Shown here piece after piece: positions 44,487 through 53,072 of a DNA stretch of 64,000 nt. The notes below the pieces were generated by a model. That model saw only the letters and a list, made by a program, of their open reading frames with translations. It was not told the DNA's origin and did no database searches. Made by a program: the position numbers and the translations under genes. Origin of the DNA: Candidatus Poribacteria bacterium (GTDB taxonomy: Bacteria > Poribacteria > WGA-4E > WGA-3G); contig OY282386.1 of assembly GCA_958295945.1 (NCBI GenBank), positions 992,001 to 1,056,000 on the forward strand, written 5' to 3'. Numbering within the stretch: the first letter of the stretch is position 1; every line of letters begins with the position of its first letter.

Positions 44487-44651
44487 TAATCAACGCATTG
44501 TCCCGCGAGGTCTCCGTGCCTCGCCTATTAATCAACACATTGTCCCGCGAGGTCTCCGTGCCTCGCCTATTAATCAACACATTGTCCCGCGAGGTCTCCG
44601 TGCCTCGCCTATTAATCAACACATTGTCCCGCGAGGTCTCCGTGCCTCGCC
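44487..44651 (+). repeat. Tandem repeat, 42-bp unit, four copies
   Basis: Four near-identical units start at 44487, 44529, 44571 and 44613; the unit is 42 bp (14 codons). Each holds an inverted pair, GCGAGG...CCTCGC around TCTCCGTG, so the array could form a row of hairpins. Translated it reads (INQHIVPRGLRASP)n, but no ribosome-binding site or coding signal supports a protein. There are no variable spacers, so this is not a CRISPR array. Confidence 0.85.
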
Positions 44652-45071
44652 CAACGAAACAAAAATATTGACCCTAAAAAAACAACACACAATTACACAA
44701 AAAAAAACGCAAAACAACACACAAACCCTCACAAACCCAGACAGGCACAGACTGCAAAGACAACACACATAAAAGGAGCACTGTGTGAAAAACAACACAA
44801 TACGGTGTGAAAATCAAAAAACACCCTCTTGTTGGAGTGGTTTAAAACCACGATTTTCAACAATGGTTGGAGCACTTTAAAACCGCGATTTTCAACGATG
44901 GTTGGAGCACTTTATGGTGGAGCATAGAATTATATTTATACTTTCTATCAACGGTAGGCGAGGTTTCCTAACCTCGCCTGATCAATGTGTAGAATTAATT
45001 CAATAATTTACCATATACTGAGAGTATCAATTACTGCGAAAGTCTACCAATTCTATAAATGATCTACCCAT
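44652..45071. other. Intergenic: A/C-rich stretch, hairpins and short repeats
   Basis: Nothing gene-like. A strongly asymmetric A/C-rich run fills 44656-44790. Copies of GTTGGAGTGGTTTAAAACCA (44832) and GGTTGGAGCACTTTAAAACC (44864) follow. A perfect hairpin AGGCGAGGTT-TCCT-AACCTCGCCT is at 44956-44979. GGAGGCGCAATAAATTGCGC (45090) is an inverted copy of the CGCGCAATTCATTG family. Confidence 0.65.
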
Positions 45072-45149
45072 TTGGATTTGAATATAAAAGGAGGCGCAAT
45101 AAATTGCGCGACTACGAACACAATATACATGTATTGGAGGAACAAAATC

Positions 45150-45914
45150 TTGAAGACAGCACTTTCTATCAATTTGATGTGTATTTTACTTTTTATGACA
45201 GGATGTGAATTATTTGGATTAAAGAAACCAAAAGAACTTGGAGAATTATTTGACAATGTACCAAAACAGGATGGCGAAGTGGATCTGGGAGATGGTAAAA
45301 GGCTTCCTGGAGTGAAGATAGACACTCCACCAGTGATTGATGGCAAACTGACCGATGAAGCTTGGCGCAATGCACCTCAAGGCACGGATTTCTTTGACAG
45401 AAATGCTGGGAATATCCAAGCACAAGACCAAACAACAATTATGTTGGTATATTCTGATGAAGCAATTTATCTTGCTTGGTATCTATTTGATAGTGTCCCT
45501 GATGGAATTGTTGGACTTCAGGCGATGGATCAGATTCGTCCATCGGGTGAGGATTGGGTATCGTTTACGATAGATCCTTTCCATACACATCAATTTATGG
45601 ACCGCATTTTCTTTATGGCAAATCCGCTTGGTAGCAAATGGGTAAGTCACCCACCACCATTTGCAACGCCTGAAGAACTATCAAATATGTGGGATGTCGC
45701 TGCAAGCATCGTTGATGATGGATGGATTGTTGAGATGGAAATTCCATGGACAATGCTGGATTATCCTGATACACATAAACCGATAAATATCGGGATTAAC
45801 TTTGATCGTGGGCATGCCAGAACACGTGCGAACACGTGGTGGTCAAAGGTCCGGTTTGTTGAGGATAACAGACAAGATGGACATTGGATGAATGTCAAAC
45901 CGCCGCGAAAATAG
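45150..45914 (+). CDS. CBM9-like carbohydrate-binding lipoprotein
   Basis: 254 residues from TTG 45150, chosen because GGAGG lies 9 bp upstream at 45136-45140 and because it puts a lipoprotein signal (SINLMCILLFMTGC) at the N-terminus; the lipobox is LFMTGC. The rest resembles a family 9 carbohydrate-binding or DOMON-type beta-sandwich, with PPVIDGKLTDEAWRNAPQ (the typical opening), TIMLVYSDEAIYLAWYLFD, DWVSFTIDPFHT, WIVEMEIPWTML and GINFDRGHARTR. Such domains bind terminal sugars at the cell surface. It lies 21 bp before WD40 protein B on the same strand, so they are probably cotranscribed. A longer frame starting at 45072 lacks support. Confidence 0.8.
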   Translation: MKTALSINLMCILLFMTGCELFGLKKPKELGELFDNVPKQDGEVDLGDGKRLPGVKIDTPPVIDGKLTDEAWRNAPQGTDFFDRNAGNIQAQDQTTIMLVYSDEAIYLAWYLFDSVPDGIVGLQAMDQIRPSGEDWVSFTIDPFHTHQFMDRIFFMANPLGSKWVSHPPPFATPEELSNMWDVAASIVDDGWIVEMEIPWTMLDYPDTHKPINIGINFDRGHARTRANTWWSKVRFVEDNRQDGHWMNVKPPRK

Positions 45915-45935
45915 AATAACCATGTAGGAGAATCT

Positions 45936-47942
45936 ATGAAATCAGATTACATGCAATCGCATATTGATATGAATCAATTTAAGAACTATCTGCCAGAAGG
46001 TGCTATAGCAAGGTTCGGTAAAGGTTATGTGTTTGATATGCAGTTTGCTCCTGATGGTTCTAAACTTGCTGTTGCAAGCACAATCGGCATCTGGATATAC
46101 GATACGCAGACTTGGGAAGAACGCAATCTTTTGACAGGACATACGTATTATGTCAGTGGTGTTGAATTTAGTCCTGATGGTAAGACACTTGCTAGTATCA
46201 GTAGTTGGGGGGACTATACTATCCGTTTGTGGGATGTTGCTACTGGTGAGTCTAAAGCAACTTTCACTGAACATACTGACGACATCTATTCCATGGTTTT
46301 CAATCCAAATGACGATACCCTTGCAAGTGCAGGAAAAGATCAAACTATCAGATTATGGGATGTGTCAACTAGTAAACTGAAAAGAATTCTTGATGAACAT
46401 AAGGACCAAGTGAATACGTTAACCTATAGTCCGGATGGTAGCAAACTTGCCAGTGGTGGAAAAGAGGAGGTTATCCGTGTTTATGATGTACAAACAGGTG
46501 ATCCTGTGTTAACATTTGCTGCACACGTTAGTTCTGTGGATACAGTGAAGTTTGCTCCTGATGGAAATACGATTTTCAGTCAAGGATCTGACAACAAAGT
46601 TTGTATCTGGAATGCCAATTCTGGTGAATTAATACAGGAAATTAGTGATAATACAAAGTATTCTTGTGACATTTCAAACGATGGAAGTACTATTGCAGTC
46701 GCGAGTTCCTGCGGTACCGTTCATCTATGTAATTCACAGTCAGGTGATGTCGTCCGGACGATTAACCTTGGAACGAAGTTAGATGCTATCGCGACAACCT
46801 ATCCTCTCCGTGGTTGTCAGTGTGGAACAAACCCTGATACAAAATTAGGCTCTATTTTATATTCTCCTGATAATAGGACAATTGCTTGTTATGATGACAG
46901 AGATACTATACACTTATTGGATATGGAAAGTGAAACGTTCCTTCATACATTCAAAACACCTGGTAGGCATAGTGTCAATAGTTATAGGTATTCCCCGTGT
47001 GGAAACACGCTTGCAATTTCCAACGGTTTTGAGATACATGTCTGGGACATCAAATCTGGTGAACATGTAAGAACAATTTCAGGATATGCAGAGGTTGTTG
47101 GTGAAGTTGAATTTGCACCAGATGGGAAAACGTTGGTTAGTTTAGACAATATTGCTCGCATTTGGGATGTAACTACACATAAACTCCTTAATACACTTTC
47201 GGAAGAAGGATCTATTGCCTCTGTTGCCTATTCACCAGATGGTTCAACACTTGCATGTGGCACTTATGACAATACAATTCATTTACATGAGACTGATACT
47301 TGGCAACGCAGCACAACGTTTGAAGGACTTACAGAATCGGTAACAACGGTAGTATTTAGTCCTGATGGAAAAACATTAGCAAGTGATGGCAGTGATAATA
47401 CAATATGTTTATGGAATCCAATGACTGGTGAACAGATATATAAACTCAAAGGACATACCGATAGTGTTTATGATATAGCGTTCTCTCCAGATAGTTCTAT
47501 CCTTGCCAGTGGTGGATGGGATGGAACTATCCGTTTTTGGGATGTTGCCACTGGAAAACTTCTAAATACTATTGAAACTGATCCTAACGAGAGTATAGAT
47601 TCTGTAGCGTTTTCACCGGATGGTTTGACACTTGCCTGTACGGGTGAAAACGGTGCTAAAAGTGTCCGTTTTAGGGATGTTTCAACGGGAGAACTGCTCC
47701 ATACTATTGATGTTGAGGCTCGGGCAATTTCTGTTGTTTATTCTCCTGATGGTAGAACTATTGCCAGTGGCGGTATGGGTGAACTTTCTATATGGGATGT
47801 TACCACTGGTGAGGTCTTGAAGACGTTTACCGGTCATATTGATCCTGTTAATTCTGTTGCATATTCTCCTGATGGTCAGACACTTGCAAGTGGTTGTAGA
47901 GATAGTACCGTGGTTATCTGGGATTTGACTGAGGATATTTAG
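45936..47942 (+). CDS. WD40 repeat protein B
   Basis: 668 residues with about 14 WD40 blades, for example VSGVEFSPDGKTLASISSWG, VNTLTYSPDGSKLASGGKEE, VTTVVFSPDGKTLASDGSDN, VYDIAFSPDSSILASGGWDG and VNSVAYSPDGQTLASGCRDS. The N-terminus (LPEGAIARFGKGYVFDMQFA) is shared in outline with WD40 protein A at 42533. No signal peptide, kinase or other domain is attached. AGGAG precedes the ATG. It follows the CBM9-like lipoprotein gene by 21 bp. The propeller may scaffold a cytoplasmic complex, but nothing ties it to a pathway. Blades are very regular, suggesting recent internal duplication. Confidence 0.85.
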   Translation: MKSDYMQSHIDMNQFKNYLPEGAIARFGKGYVFDMQFAPDGSKLAVASTIGIWIYDTQTWEERNLLTGHTYYVSGVEFSPDGKTLASISSWGDYTIRLWDVATGESKATFTEHTDDIYSMVFNPNDDTLASAGKDQTIRLWDVSTSKLKRILDEHKDQVNTLTYSPDGSKLASGGKEEVIRVYDVQTGDPVLTFAAHVSSVDTVKFAPDGNTIFSQGSDNKVCIWNANSGELIQEISDNTKYSCDISNDGSTIAVASSCGTVHLCNSQSGDVVRTINLGTKLDAIATTYPLRGCQCGTNPDTKLGSILYSPDNRTIACYDDRDTIHLLDMESETFLHTFKTPGRHSVNSYRYSPCGNTLAISNGFEIHVWDIKSGEHVRTISGYAEVVGEVEFAPDGKTLVSLDNIARIWDVTTHKLLNTLSEEGSIASVAYSPDGSTLACGTYDNTIHLHETDTWQRSTTFEGLTESVTTVVFSPDGKTLASDGSDNTICLWNPMTGEQIYKLKGHTDSVYDIAFSPDSSILASGGWDGTIRFWDVATGKLLNTIETDPNESIDSVAFSPDGLTLACTGENGAKSVRFRDVSTGELLHTIDVEARAISVVYSPDGRTIASGGMGELSIWDVTTGEVLKTFTGHIDPVNSVAYSPDGQTLASGCRDSTVVIWDLTEDI

Positions 47943-48279
47943 TTTTAAGTATTCTCAGTTAATCATGTCAACTACGCGTAAAGGTTTTGAAGCATAATAT
48001 TTCATCTTATCAGAGTTATCCAGTATTGTTGTTTAATATGACAAATAATATCTTAATTTCACTTGACTTTGTTACCCAATTTGATTATACTTTAAATTAA
48101 CATATACATTATATTTTAACCTAAATTGCTACATGCTGAATATTAGACATCAAATACTTGAGCTACCGAAAAACAAGGATTTTCTGCAAATTTTGATGTC
48201 AATTTTAATTAATTGAAGTTAGAAACGCCTCCTACAAATAATAGGTGGCAACTTAGGTAATTTTACTTAAAGGGATGAG
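47943..48279 (+). promoter_or_regulatory. Intergenic with a sigma70 promoter for radC and a repeat copy
   Basis: TTGACT at 48063-48068 and TATACT at 48086-48091, spacing 17 bp, would start transcription near 48098, about 180 nt before radC. Between them and the gene is an inverted copy of the dispersed repeat (CTCCTACAAATAATAGG at 48229, GTGGCAACTTAGGT). Confidence 0.6.
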
Positions 48280-49029
48280 ATGTACTCTGTTGACAAATTA
48301 AAATTAAAAGATCTACCTAAAGATGAACGTCCCAGAGAACGACTTTATAAACACGGTCCATCACAACTGAAAACATCTGAACTGATCGCACTCATTCTCA
48401 AAAGTGGCTACAAAGGCACAACAGCTATTGAACTCGGCGAACAGATACTGTCTGCGTATGATAGTAACCTAAAACGGATGGCAGAAAACCGTCCTAAACA
48501 ATTTGAATCCATAAAAGGTGTTGGTTCTGCCAAAGCAGCACAACTTGTTGCTGCTTTTGAATTGGGAAGACGTTTAGCGCGTTCACACGCTGAAAGGGTT
48601 AAGATCTCCTCTCCGAGTGATGTTGCCGACCTATTGATGCCACTGATGCGAGATCTTAGAAAGGAAGTTGTCTGTGTGATGTGCCTTGACACGAAAGGTG
48701 GTATCACTACACAAGGTATCGCAGGTGATTCAGATAACGAGATTCAGTGGGGCAAAAGACTACTCTCTGAGGCAAATATATTTGAGGGGACTTTAAACTC
48801 AAGTGTATTTCATCCCAGAGAGATTTTCCGCTTTGCCATTGAGGAATCCGCAAACTCCATAGTTTTGGCACATAATCACCCTTCTGGTGACCCACAACCG
48901 AGTCAAGAGGATATTCGTGCGACCAAACAATTGATTGAAGCTGGCGATTATGTTGGCATCAAAGTGTTAGATCATATTATTATCGGTGATGGTATATTTT
49001 ACAGTTTGAAAGAGGAAGGCGTTATTTAG
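48280..49029 (+). CDS. radC: RadC/JAMM-domain DNA repair-like protein
   Basis: 249 residues. The N-terminal helical part includes LKDLPKDERPRERL and the helix-hairpin-helix-like segment FESIKGVGSAKAAQLVAAFELGRR. The C-terminal JAB/MPN+ metal-binding motif is intact as AHNHPSGDPQPSQED, with the two His and the Asp for zinc. RadC-family proteins are widespread with a still unsettled role, linked to recombination and repair or to protein-processing of mobile DNA. Its end overlaps the convergent rlmB-like gene by 8 bp. The gene is complete, with GGGATGAG just before the ATG as the ribosome-binding region. Confidence 0.92.
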   Translation: MYSVDKLKLKDLPKDERPRERLYKHGPSQLKTSELIALILKSGYKGTTAIELGEQILSAYDSNLKRMAENRPKQFESIKGVGSAKAAQLVAAFELGRRLARSHAERVKISSPSDVADLLMPLMRDLRKEVVCVMCLDTKGGITTQGIAGDSDNEIQWGKRLLSEANIFEGTLNSSVFHPREIFRFAIEESANSIVLAHNHPSGDPQPSQEDIRATKQLIEAGDYVGIKVLDHIIIGDGIFYSLKEEGVI

Positions 49030-49765
49030 CAGAACGTTGTCTGAGAACTTCGTATAACAGAACTCCGGTTGTGACAGATACATTTAATGATTGTATTTTC
49101 CCTAACATCGGGAGATGTACGAGGTAGTCACATTTTTGTTTTACAAGCCGTCGTATACCATCACCCTCATTACCCAAGACGATACACAACGGCACAGTGA
49201 AGTCAGCTGAAGTATAGGACATTTCAGCATGCTCATCTGTGCCAACAATCCATAAACCGCTTCCTTTTAGTTTCTCAATGGTTTGTGAAAGATTTGTCAC
49301 CTTTGAAATTGGCGTGTATTCTGTGCTGCCTGCTGCTGCCTTGTGAACTGCAGCAGTAATATCAACTGAGTTGTTTTTAGGGATTAGTACACCATCTGCA
49401 TTGGTCGCGTTAGCAGTCCGAATGATCGCTCCTAAATTTCTCGGATCCTGTATCTGGTCTAACATGATTAGAACCGCAGGGGAATTCTCTTTCTTCTCAA
49501 CATTCTCAAGGAGTGTTGGTAACGTTGTATATCGAAAGCCTCTGATATGTGCAATGACACCTTGATGGTTTGGGTGAAGTTTATCAAGATGATGTCTTGG
49601 ACTTCGTTGATACGGAATATCTTTTCGCTCAGCAGCATCAATTATCTGACGAAGACGCGGATGTTCATTGTCTTTAACAATTAGTATCGTTTCTATCTGC
49701 CTTGCACCGCTTCGGAGTGCTTCCATAACCGGATTTCTACCTACAATCATATCTGACATAGGCAT
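49022..49765 (-). CDS. SpoU-family RNA 2'-O-methyltransferase (RlmB/TrmH-like)
   Basis: 247-residue SPOUT-class enzyme. The N-terminal substrate-binding domain (VGRNPVMEALRSGARQIETI) matches RlmB/TrmH group 3. The catalytic knot has motif 1 DPRNLGAIIRTANATNADGV, motif 2 CIVLGNEGDGIRRLV and motif 3 LPMLGKIQSLNVSVTTGVLLYE. RlmB methylates G2251 of 23S rRNA; paralogues act on tRNA. N-terminal similarity favours the 23S role, but this is not decisive. The gene is the last of a minus-strand series from iolC through iolD and a small zinc-ribbon gene, with 42 bp to the latter. Confidence 0.88.
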   Translation of the reverse strand: MPMSDMIVGRNPVMEALRSGARQIETILIVKDNEHPRLRQIIDAAERKDIPYQRSPRHHLDKLHPNHQGVIAHIRGFRYTTLPTLLENVEKKENSPAVLIMLDQIQDPRNLGAIIRTANATNADGVLIPKNNSVDITAAVHKAAAGSTEYTPISKVTNLSQTIEKLKGSGLWIVGTDEHAEMSYTSADFTVPLCIVLGNEGDGIRRLVKQKCDYLVHLPMLGKIQSLNVSVTTGVLLYEVLRQRSAK

Positions 49766-49807
49766 GTCCCCCGCAACACAAGCAAAGTGTGTATAGTATA
49801 TGACAAA

Positions 49808-50047
49808 CTAATCTCCACGGACGAATTTGACATCGGGTCCGCGTGGTGTAATCTTTATGTCAGGATCGTCAATCTGACACTGAACACAAGTGATATCTCC
49901 AACATTTGCATTTTCCATGCGTGGTGCGAGTTTTCCTAATTTGAATGTGAACTTCATCATTTCATCTGCTGAAATCGCACCTTCACAGTTGCTGCATGGA
50001 ATAGATTCACCTGCTTTAAGTTTCTCTAATAATTCTGATGCCTTCAT
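49808..50047 (-). CDS. Small zinc-ribbon protein, function unknown
   Basis: 79 residues. Two CxxC motifs, PCSNCEG near residue 18 and TCVQCQID near residue 54, are spaced as in a small zinc ribbon. The N-terminus SELLEKLKAGES and C-terminus VKFVRGD flank it. I do not recognise the family. It sits between iolD (46 bp upstream) and the rlmB-like gene on the same strand, so it is transcribed with either. A role in metal or RNA binding is possible from the ribbon, but the sequence alone supports no specific function. Confidence 0.7.
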   Translation of the reverse strand: MKASELLEKLKAGESIPCSNCEGAISADEMMKFTFKLGKLAPRMENANVGDITCVQCQIDDPDIKITPRGPDVKFVRGD

Positions 50048-50093
50048 TATTATTGTTTCTCCTACATAAAAATTGTCTTAAATCTACACATCT

Positions 50094-51962
50094 CTATCCA
50101 AGGAAATATCGCTCTTTCTGCTTCGCTTTTTGATACTCTTGGAATGCCTGTTTTGCGCTGTCTACTTCCGACACCTCTGCAACGGGAACATCCCACCACG
50201 ATTCATACTGCGGCACCCTGCTGTCATAGTCAACATCTATTTTGACAACGGTTGTGCGATCCGCATCACGAGCATCTTGCAAAACGACTTTTAACGCTTG
50301 TGGTGATGCAACCTCAATGACATTAGCACCAAGGCTTTCTGCATTTGCTGCAAGATCAACCGGTAATATATCTCCTTTGAGTTCTCCCGTGTTATCATCG
50401 CGATATCGGAATCGAGTAGCAAACCCTTGTGCCCCCGTTGCCTCCGACAGACCTCCAATACTGCTGTGTCCATCGTTATTTATCAACACAATAATCAATT
50501 TGTAGTTTTCCTGAATTGAAGTGATAATCTCCTGTGCTAACATCAGATATGAACCGTCTCCGACAAGGACATATACATCACGCGAAGGATCCGCCATTTT
50601 GATGCCTAATCCTCCAGCAATTTCATATCCCATGCATGAGTAACCGTATTCCAAATGGAACTGCTTTGGATTACGTGTCCGCCAGAGTTTGTGGAGATCC
50701 CCTGGTAAGCTTCCAGCTGCACAGACAACAACATCTTCTGGTCGTGAAAATTCATTAACAACACCGATGACTTCACTCTGGCTTGGTAATGGGCGATTAT
50801 CAAGATGGAACAATCTTTCTACTTCTTCATGCCAAGTATCTCGGTAGTTTTCAATCTGTCCCGCATAGCCACTATTTACACGATACGTCCCAATAGCATT
50901 AGATAATTCATTAAGTGTGACTTGAGCGTCTGCGACTAATGGTAAAGCTGCATGTTTCGCTGCGTCAAATTCTGCGATGTTGATGTTGATAAACTGAACA
51001 TTCGGATTTTGAAAGGCAGTTTTAGAAGCAGTAGTAAAATCACTCAGGCGTGTTCCAATAGCGATGACTAAATCTGCATCACGAGCAGCGATATTTGCAC
51101 CAGGTGTACCAGTCGCACCAACAGCACCCAAGTTCTGTGGATGGTCGTACCGAAGCGACCCTTTTCCCGCGAATGTTTCACCCACTGGAATACCGGTTTG
51201 CTCAACGAATTTCGCCAACTGCTCTGTTGCCTCACTGTAGATGACTCCGCCACCAGCAATAATCAAAGGTCTTTCACTATTTGAAATCCATGTAACTGCT
51301 TGTTTTAACAGATCCTCATCAGCACGCGGTCTTGGAATAGCATAAACCCGTTTTTCAAATAGTTGTTCAGGGTAGTCAAATGCTTCTGCTTGAACATCTT
51401 GAGGTAAGGCTAATGTCACAGTGCCTGTTTCCGCTTGAGAAGTGAGAACACGCATCGCCTCTGGTAAGGCAGTGACAATCTGTTCAGGACGATTGATCCG
51501 ATCCCAATATCGAGAAACTGGTTTAAAACAATCGTTGACAGAGAAGTCCTGTGAATTCGGAGATTCTAACTGCTGCAGAACAGGTGCGACTAAACGCGTT
51601 GAGAAAATATCACCAGGCAACAATAGAACAGGAAGTCGATTAATTGTTGCTCCCGCAGCCCCTGTAAGCATATTCGTTGCACCTGGACCGATAGATGATG
51701 TGCAGGCAATTGTTTTGAGACGATTACTCATTTTGGCGTAAGCGGCAGCCGTGTGCACCATAGATTGCTCGTTCCGTGTTTGATAAAAACGAAAGGTATC
51801 CGAATATTGGTGCAGTGCTTGACCAATCCCTGCTACGTTTCCGTGTCCGAATATACCAAACATGCCAGCGAAAAATGCGCTCTCAGTTCCATCACGTTCA
51901 ACATATTGTTGGGTAAGAAATTGGACAACGGCTTGTCCCATTGTTAGTTTTCGTGTATTCAT
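50094..51962 (-). CDS. iolD: 3D-(3,5/4)-trihydroxycyclohexane-1,2-dione hydrolase IolD
   Basis: 622-residue thiamine-diphosphate enzyme of inositol catabolism that opens the ring of the scyllo-inosose dehydration product. The N-terminal pyrimidine-binding domain has GMFGIFGHGNVAGIGQAL and the IGPGATNM motif. The middle FAD/NAD-like domain includes RPLIIAGGGVIYSEA. The C-terminal thiamine pyrophosphate motif is GDGSYLMLAQEI followed by INNDGHSSIGG, the GDG-N-NN pattern. Length fits IolD rather than acetolactate synthase. It is 31 bp after iolC in the same direction. Other inositol genes (iolG, iolE, iolB) are not in this window. The final sequence KAKQKERYFLG is unremarkable. Confidence 0.93.
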   Translation of the reverse strand: MNTRKLTMGQAVVQFLTQQYVERDGTESAFFAGMFGIFGHGNVAGIGQALHQYSDTFRFYQTRNEQSMVHTAAAYAKMSNRLKTIACTSSIGPGATNMLTGAAGATINRLPVLLLPGDIFSTRLVAPVLQQLESPNSQDFSVNDCFKPVSRYWDRINRPEQIVTALPEAMRVLTSQAETGTVTLALPQDVQAEAFDYPEQLFEKRVYAIPRPRADEDLLKQAVTWISNSERPLIIAGGGVIYSEATEQLAKFVEQTGIPVGETFAGKGSLRYDHPQNLGAVGATGTPGANIAARDADLVIAIGTRLSDFTTASKTAFQNPNVQFININIAEFDAAKHAALPLVADAQVTLNELSNAIGTYRVNSGYAGQIENYRDTWHEEVERLFHLDNRPLPSQSEVIGVVNEFSRPEDVVVCAAGSLPGDLHKLWRTRNPKQFHLEYGYSCMGYEIAGGLGIKMADPSRDVYVLVGDGSYLMLAQEIITSIQENYKLIIVLINNDGHSSIGGLSEATGAQGFATRFRYRDDNTGELKGDILPVDLAANAESLGANVIEVASPQALKVVLQDARDADRTTVVKIDVDYDSRVPQYESWWDVPVAEVSEVDSAKQAFQEYQKAKQKERYFLG

Positions 51963-51993
51963 AATGATAATCCTCTATGCTGCAGTATATGGT

Positions 51994-53004
51994 TCATAAT
52001 CCACCTCGTTGTTCCACAAAAGCGTTGACTTCTGGCATTGTAGGCATAAAGTTTGCACAACCGTGCCGTGTAACAACAATCGCACCGGTTGCATTACCGA
52101 GTCGTGCAGATTTTTGCCAGTCCCAGCCGTTTAAAACACCGTAGATAAATCCGCTTGCGAACGCATCTCCTGCCCCAAGTGTATTGTAGATTTCAACAGG
52201 AAAGGGTGGCGCGTGTAAAACCTTTCCATCCCTCAAATAGATGTCTGCTCCATCGCTACCACGTTTTACGACTAATGCCTTTGGACCTGCATTTAATATA
52301 TTTGCGATTGCAGCGTTCAAATCTCCTTCAATATTTGGATTTGAGATTTGAGAATCTTCAACTGATACCTTTGAGATATCAGTCAAGGATGCAGCCTTAA
52401 TCTCCTCTTCAGTCCCGATTGCGGTGTCAATATTCCGTAATGCCGATCTAATGTTGATGCCATAAGCGCGTGGGTCATGCCATTGGTCAGACCGAAAATC
52501 CAAATCCAAGAACACCTGTCGTTCCATAGATTTCGCTTGTTCTGCTGCGTACAAGGTTGCACTCCGACTCGGTTCTTTGCTGAGACCTGTACCTGAAATC
52601 AACACAGCTCGACTATCTCCTATTGGAGATGCAATAACATCATCAATAGTCAATTCAATATCTGCACAGTTATCACGATAATAGATAAGGGGGAATTTAT
52701 CGGGTGGTTCAATTCCGAGGACAACTGCACTCGTACGATAACCAGGTTTCTTGACAATGAACTGTGTTTCAACTCTCTCGTCATTCAAAAACTTTAGCAA
52801 GAATTCGCCTACTGGGTCATCTCCTATTGCAGTCAAAAGAGATGAACGTAAACCAAGGCGTCGAGTCCCCACACTGATATTGGTAGGACACCCACCTACG
52901 AATGCTCCAAAACTCTTAATTTCAGGGAACGGACTTCCGACATCGTTAGAGTATAGGTCTATTGAGCTTCTACCGATGGCAAGGAGATCATACTTTTGTT
53001 CCAT
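51994..53004 (-). CDS. iolC: 5-dehydro-2-deoxygluconokinase IolC (PfkB family)
   Basis: 336-residue ribokinase-family sugar kinase that phosphorylates 2-deoxy-5-keto-D-gluconate, the step after IolD and IolB. The opening YDLLAIGRSSIDLYSN, the glycine loop FGAFVGGCPTNISVGTRRLG, and the C-terminal anion-hole signature YNTLGAGDAFASGFIYG (catalytic Asp in GAGD) are all present. Neighbouring iolD confirms the pathway. The ATG at 53004 follows TAGGGTAGTGA, a weak ribosome site. Aldolase (IolJ) is not adjacent, but a KDPG-type aldolase gene lies 2.3 kb upstream on the same strand and could split keto-deoxy sugar phosphates. Length is normal. Confidence 0.93.
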   Translation of the reverse strand: MEQKYDLLAIGRSSIDLYSNDVGSPFPEIKSFGAFVGGCPTNISVGTRRLGLRSSLLTAIGDDPVGEFLLKFLNDERVETQFIVKKPGYRTSAVVLGIEPPDKFPLIYYRDNCADIELTIDDVIASPIGDSRAVLISGTGLSKEPSRSATLYAAEQAKSMERQVFLDLDFRSDQWHDPRAYGINIRSALRNIDTAIGTEEEIKAASLTDISKVSVEDSQISNPNIEGDLNAAIANILNAGPKALVVKRGSDGADIYLRDGKVLHAPPFPVEIYNTLGAGDAFASGFIYGVLNGWDWQKSARLGNATGAIVVTRHGCANFMPTMPEVNAFVEQRGGL

Positions 53005-53072
53005 TCACTACCCTAAATGATGTTGAACCTATGGTTCGTCTGATACCGCGACCGGGCATTTCACACCAGCAC

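Noticed and set aside
44487-44651. CRISPR-like array
   Set aside because: The four 42-bp units abut without unique spacers, so it is a plain tandem repeat.
44446-44772. 108-residue protein with 14-residue repeats
   Set aside because: It is the translation of the 42-bp tandem repeat plus an A/C-rich tail, without start signals.
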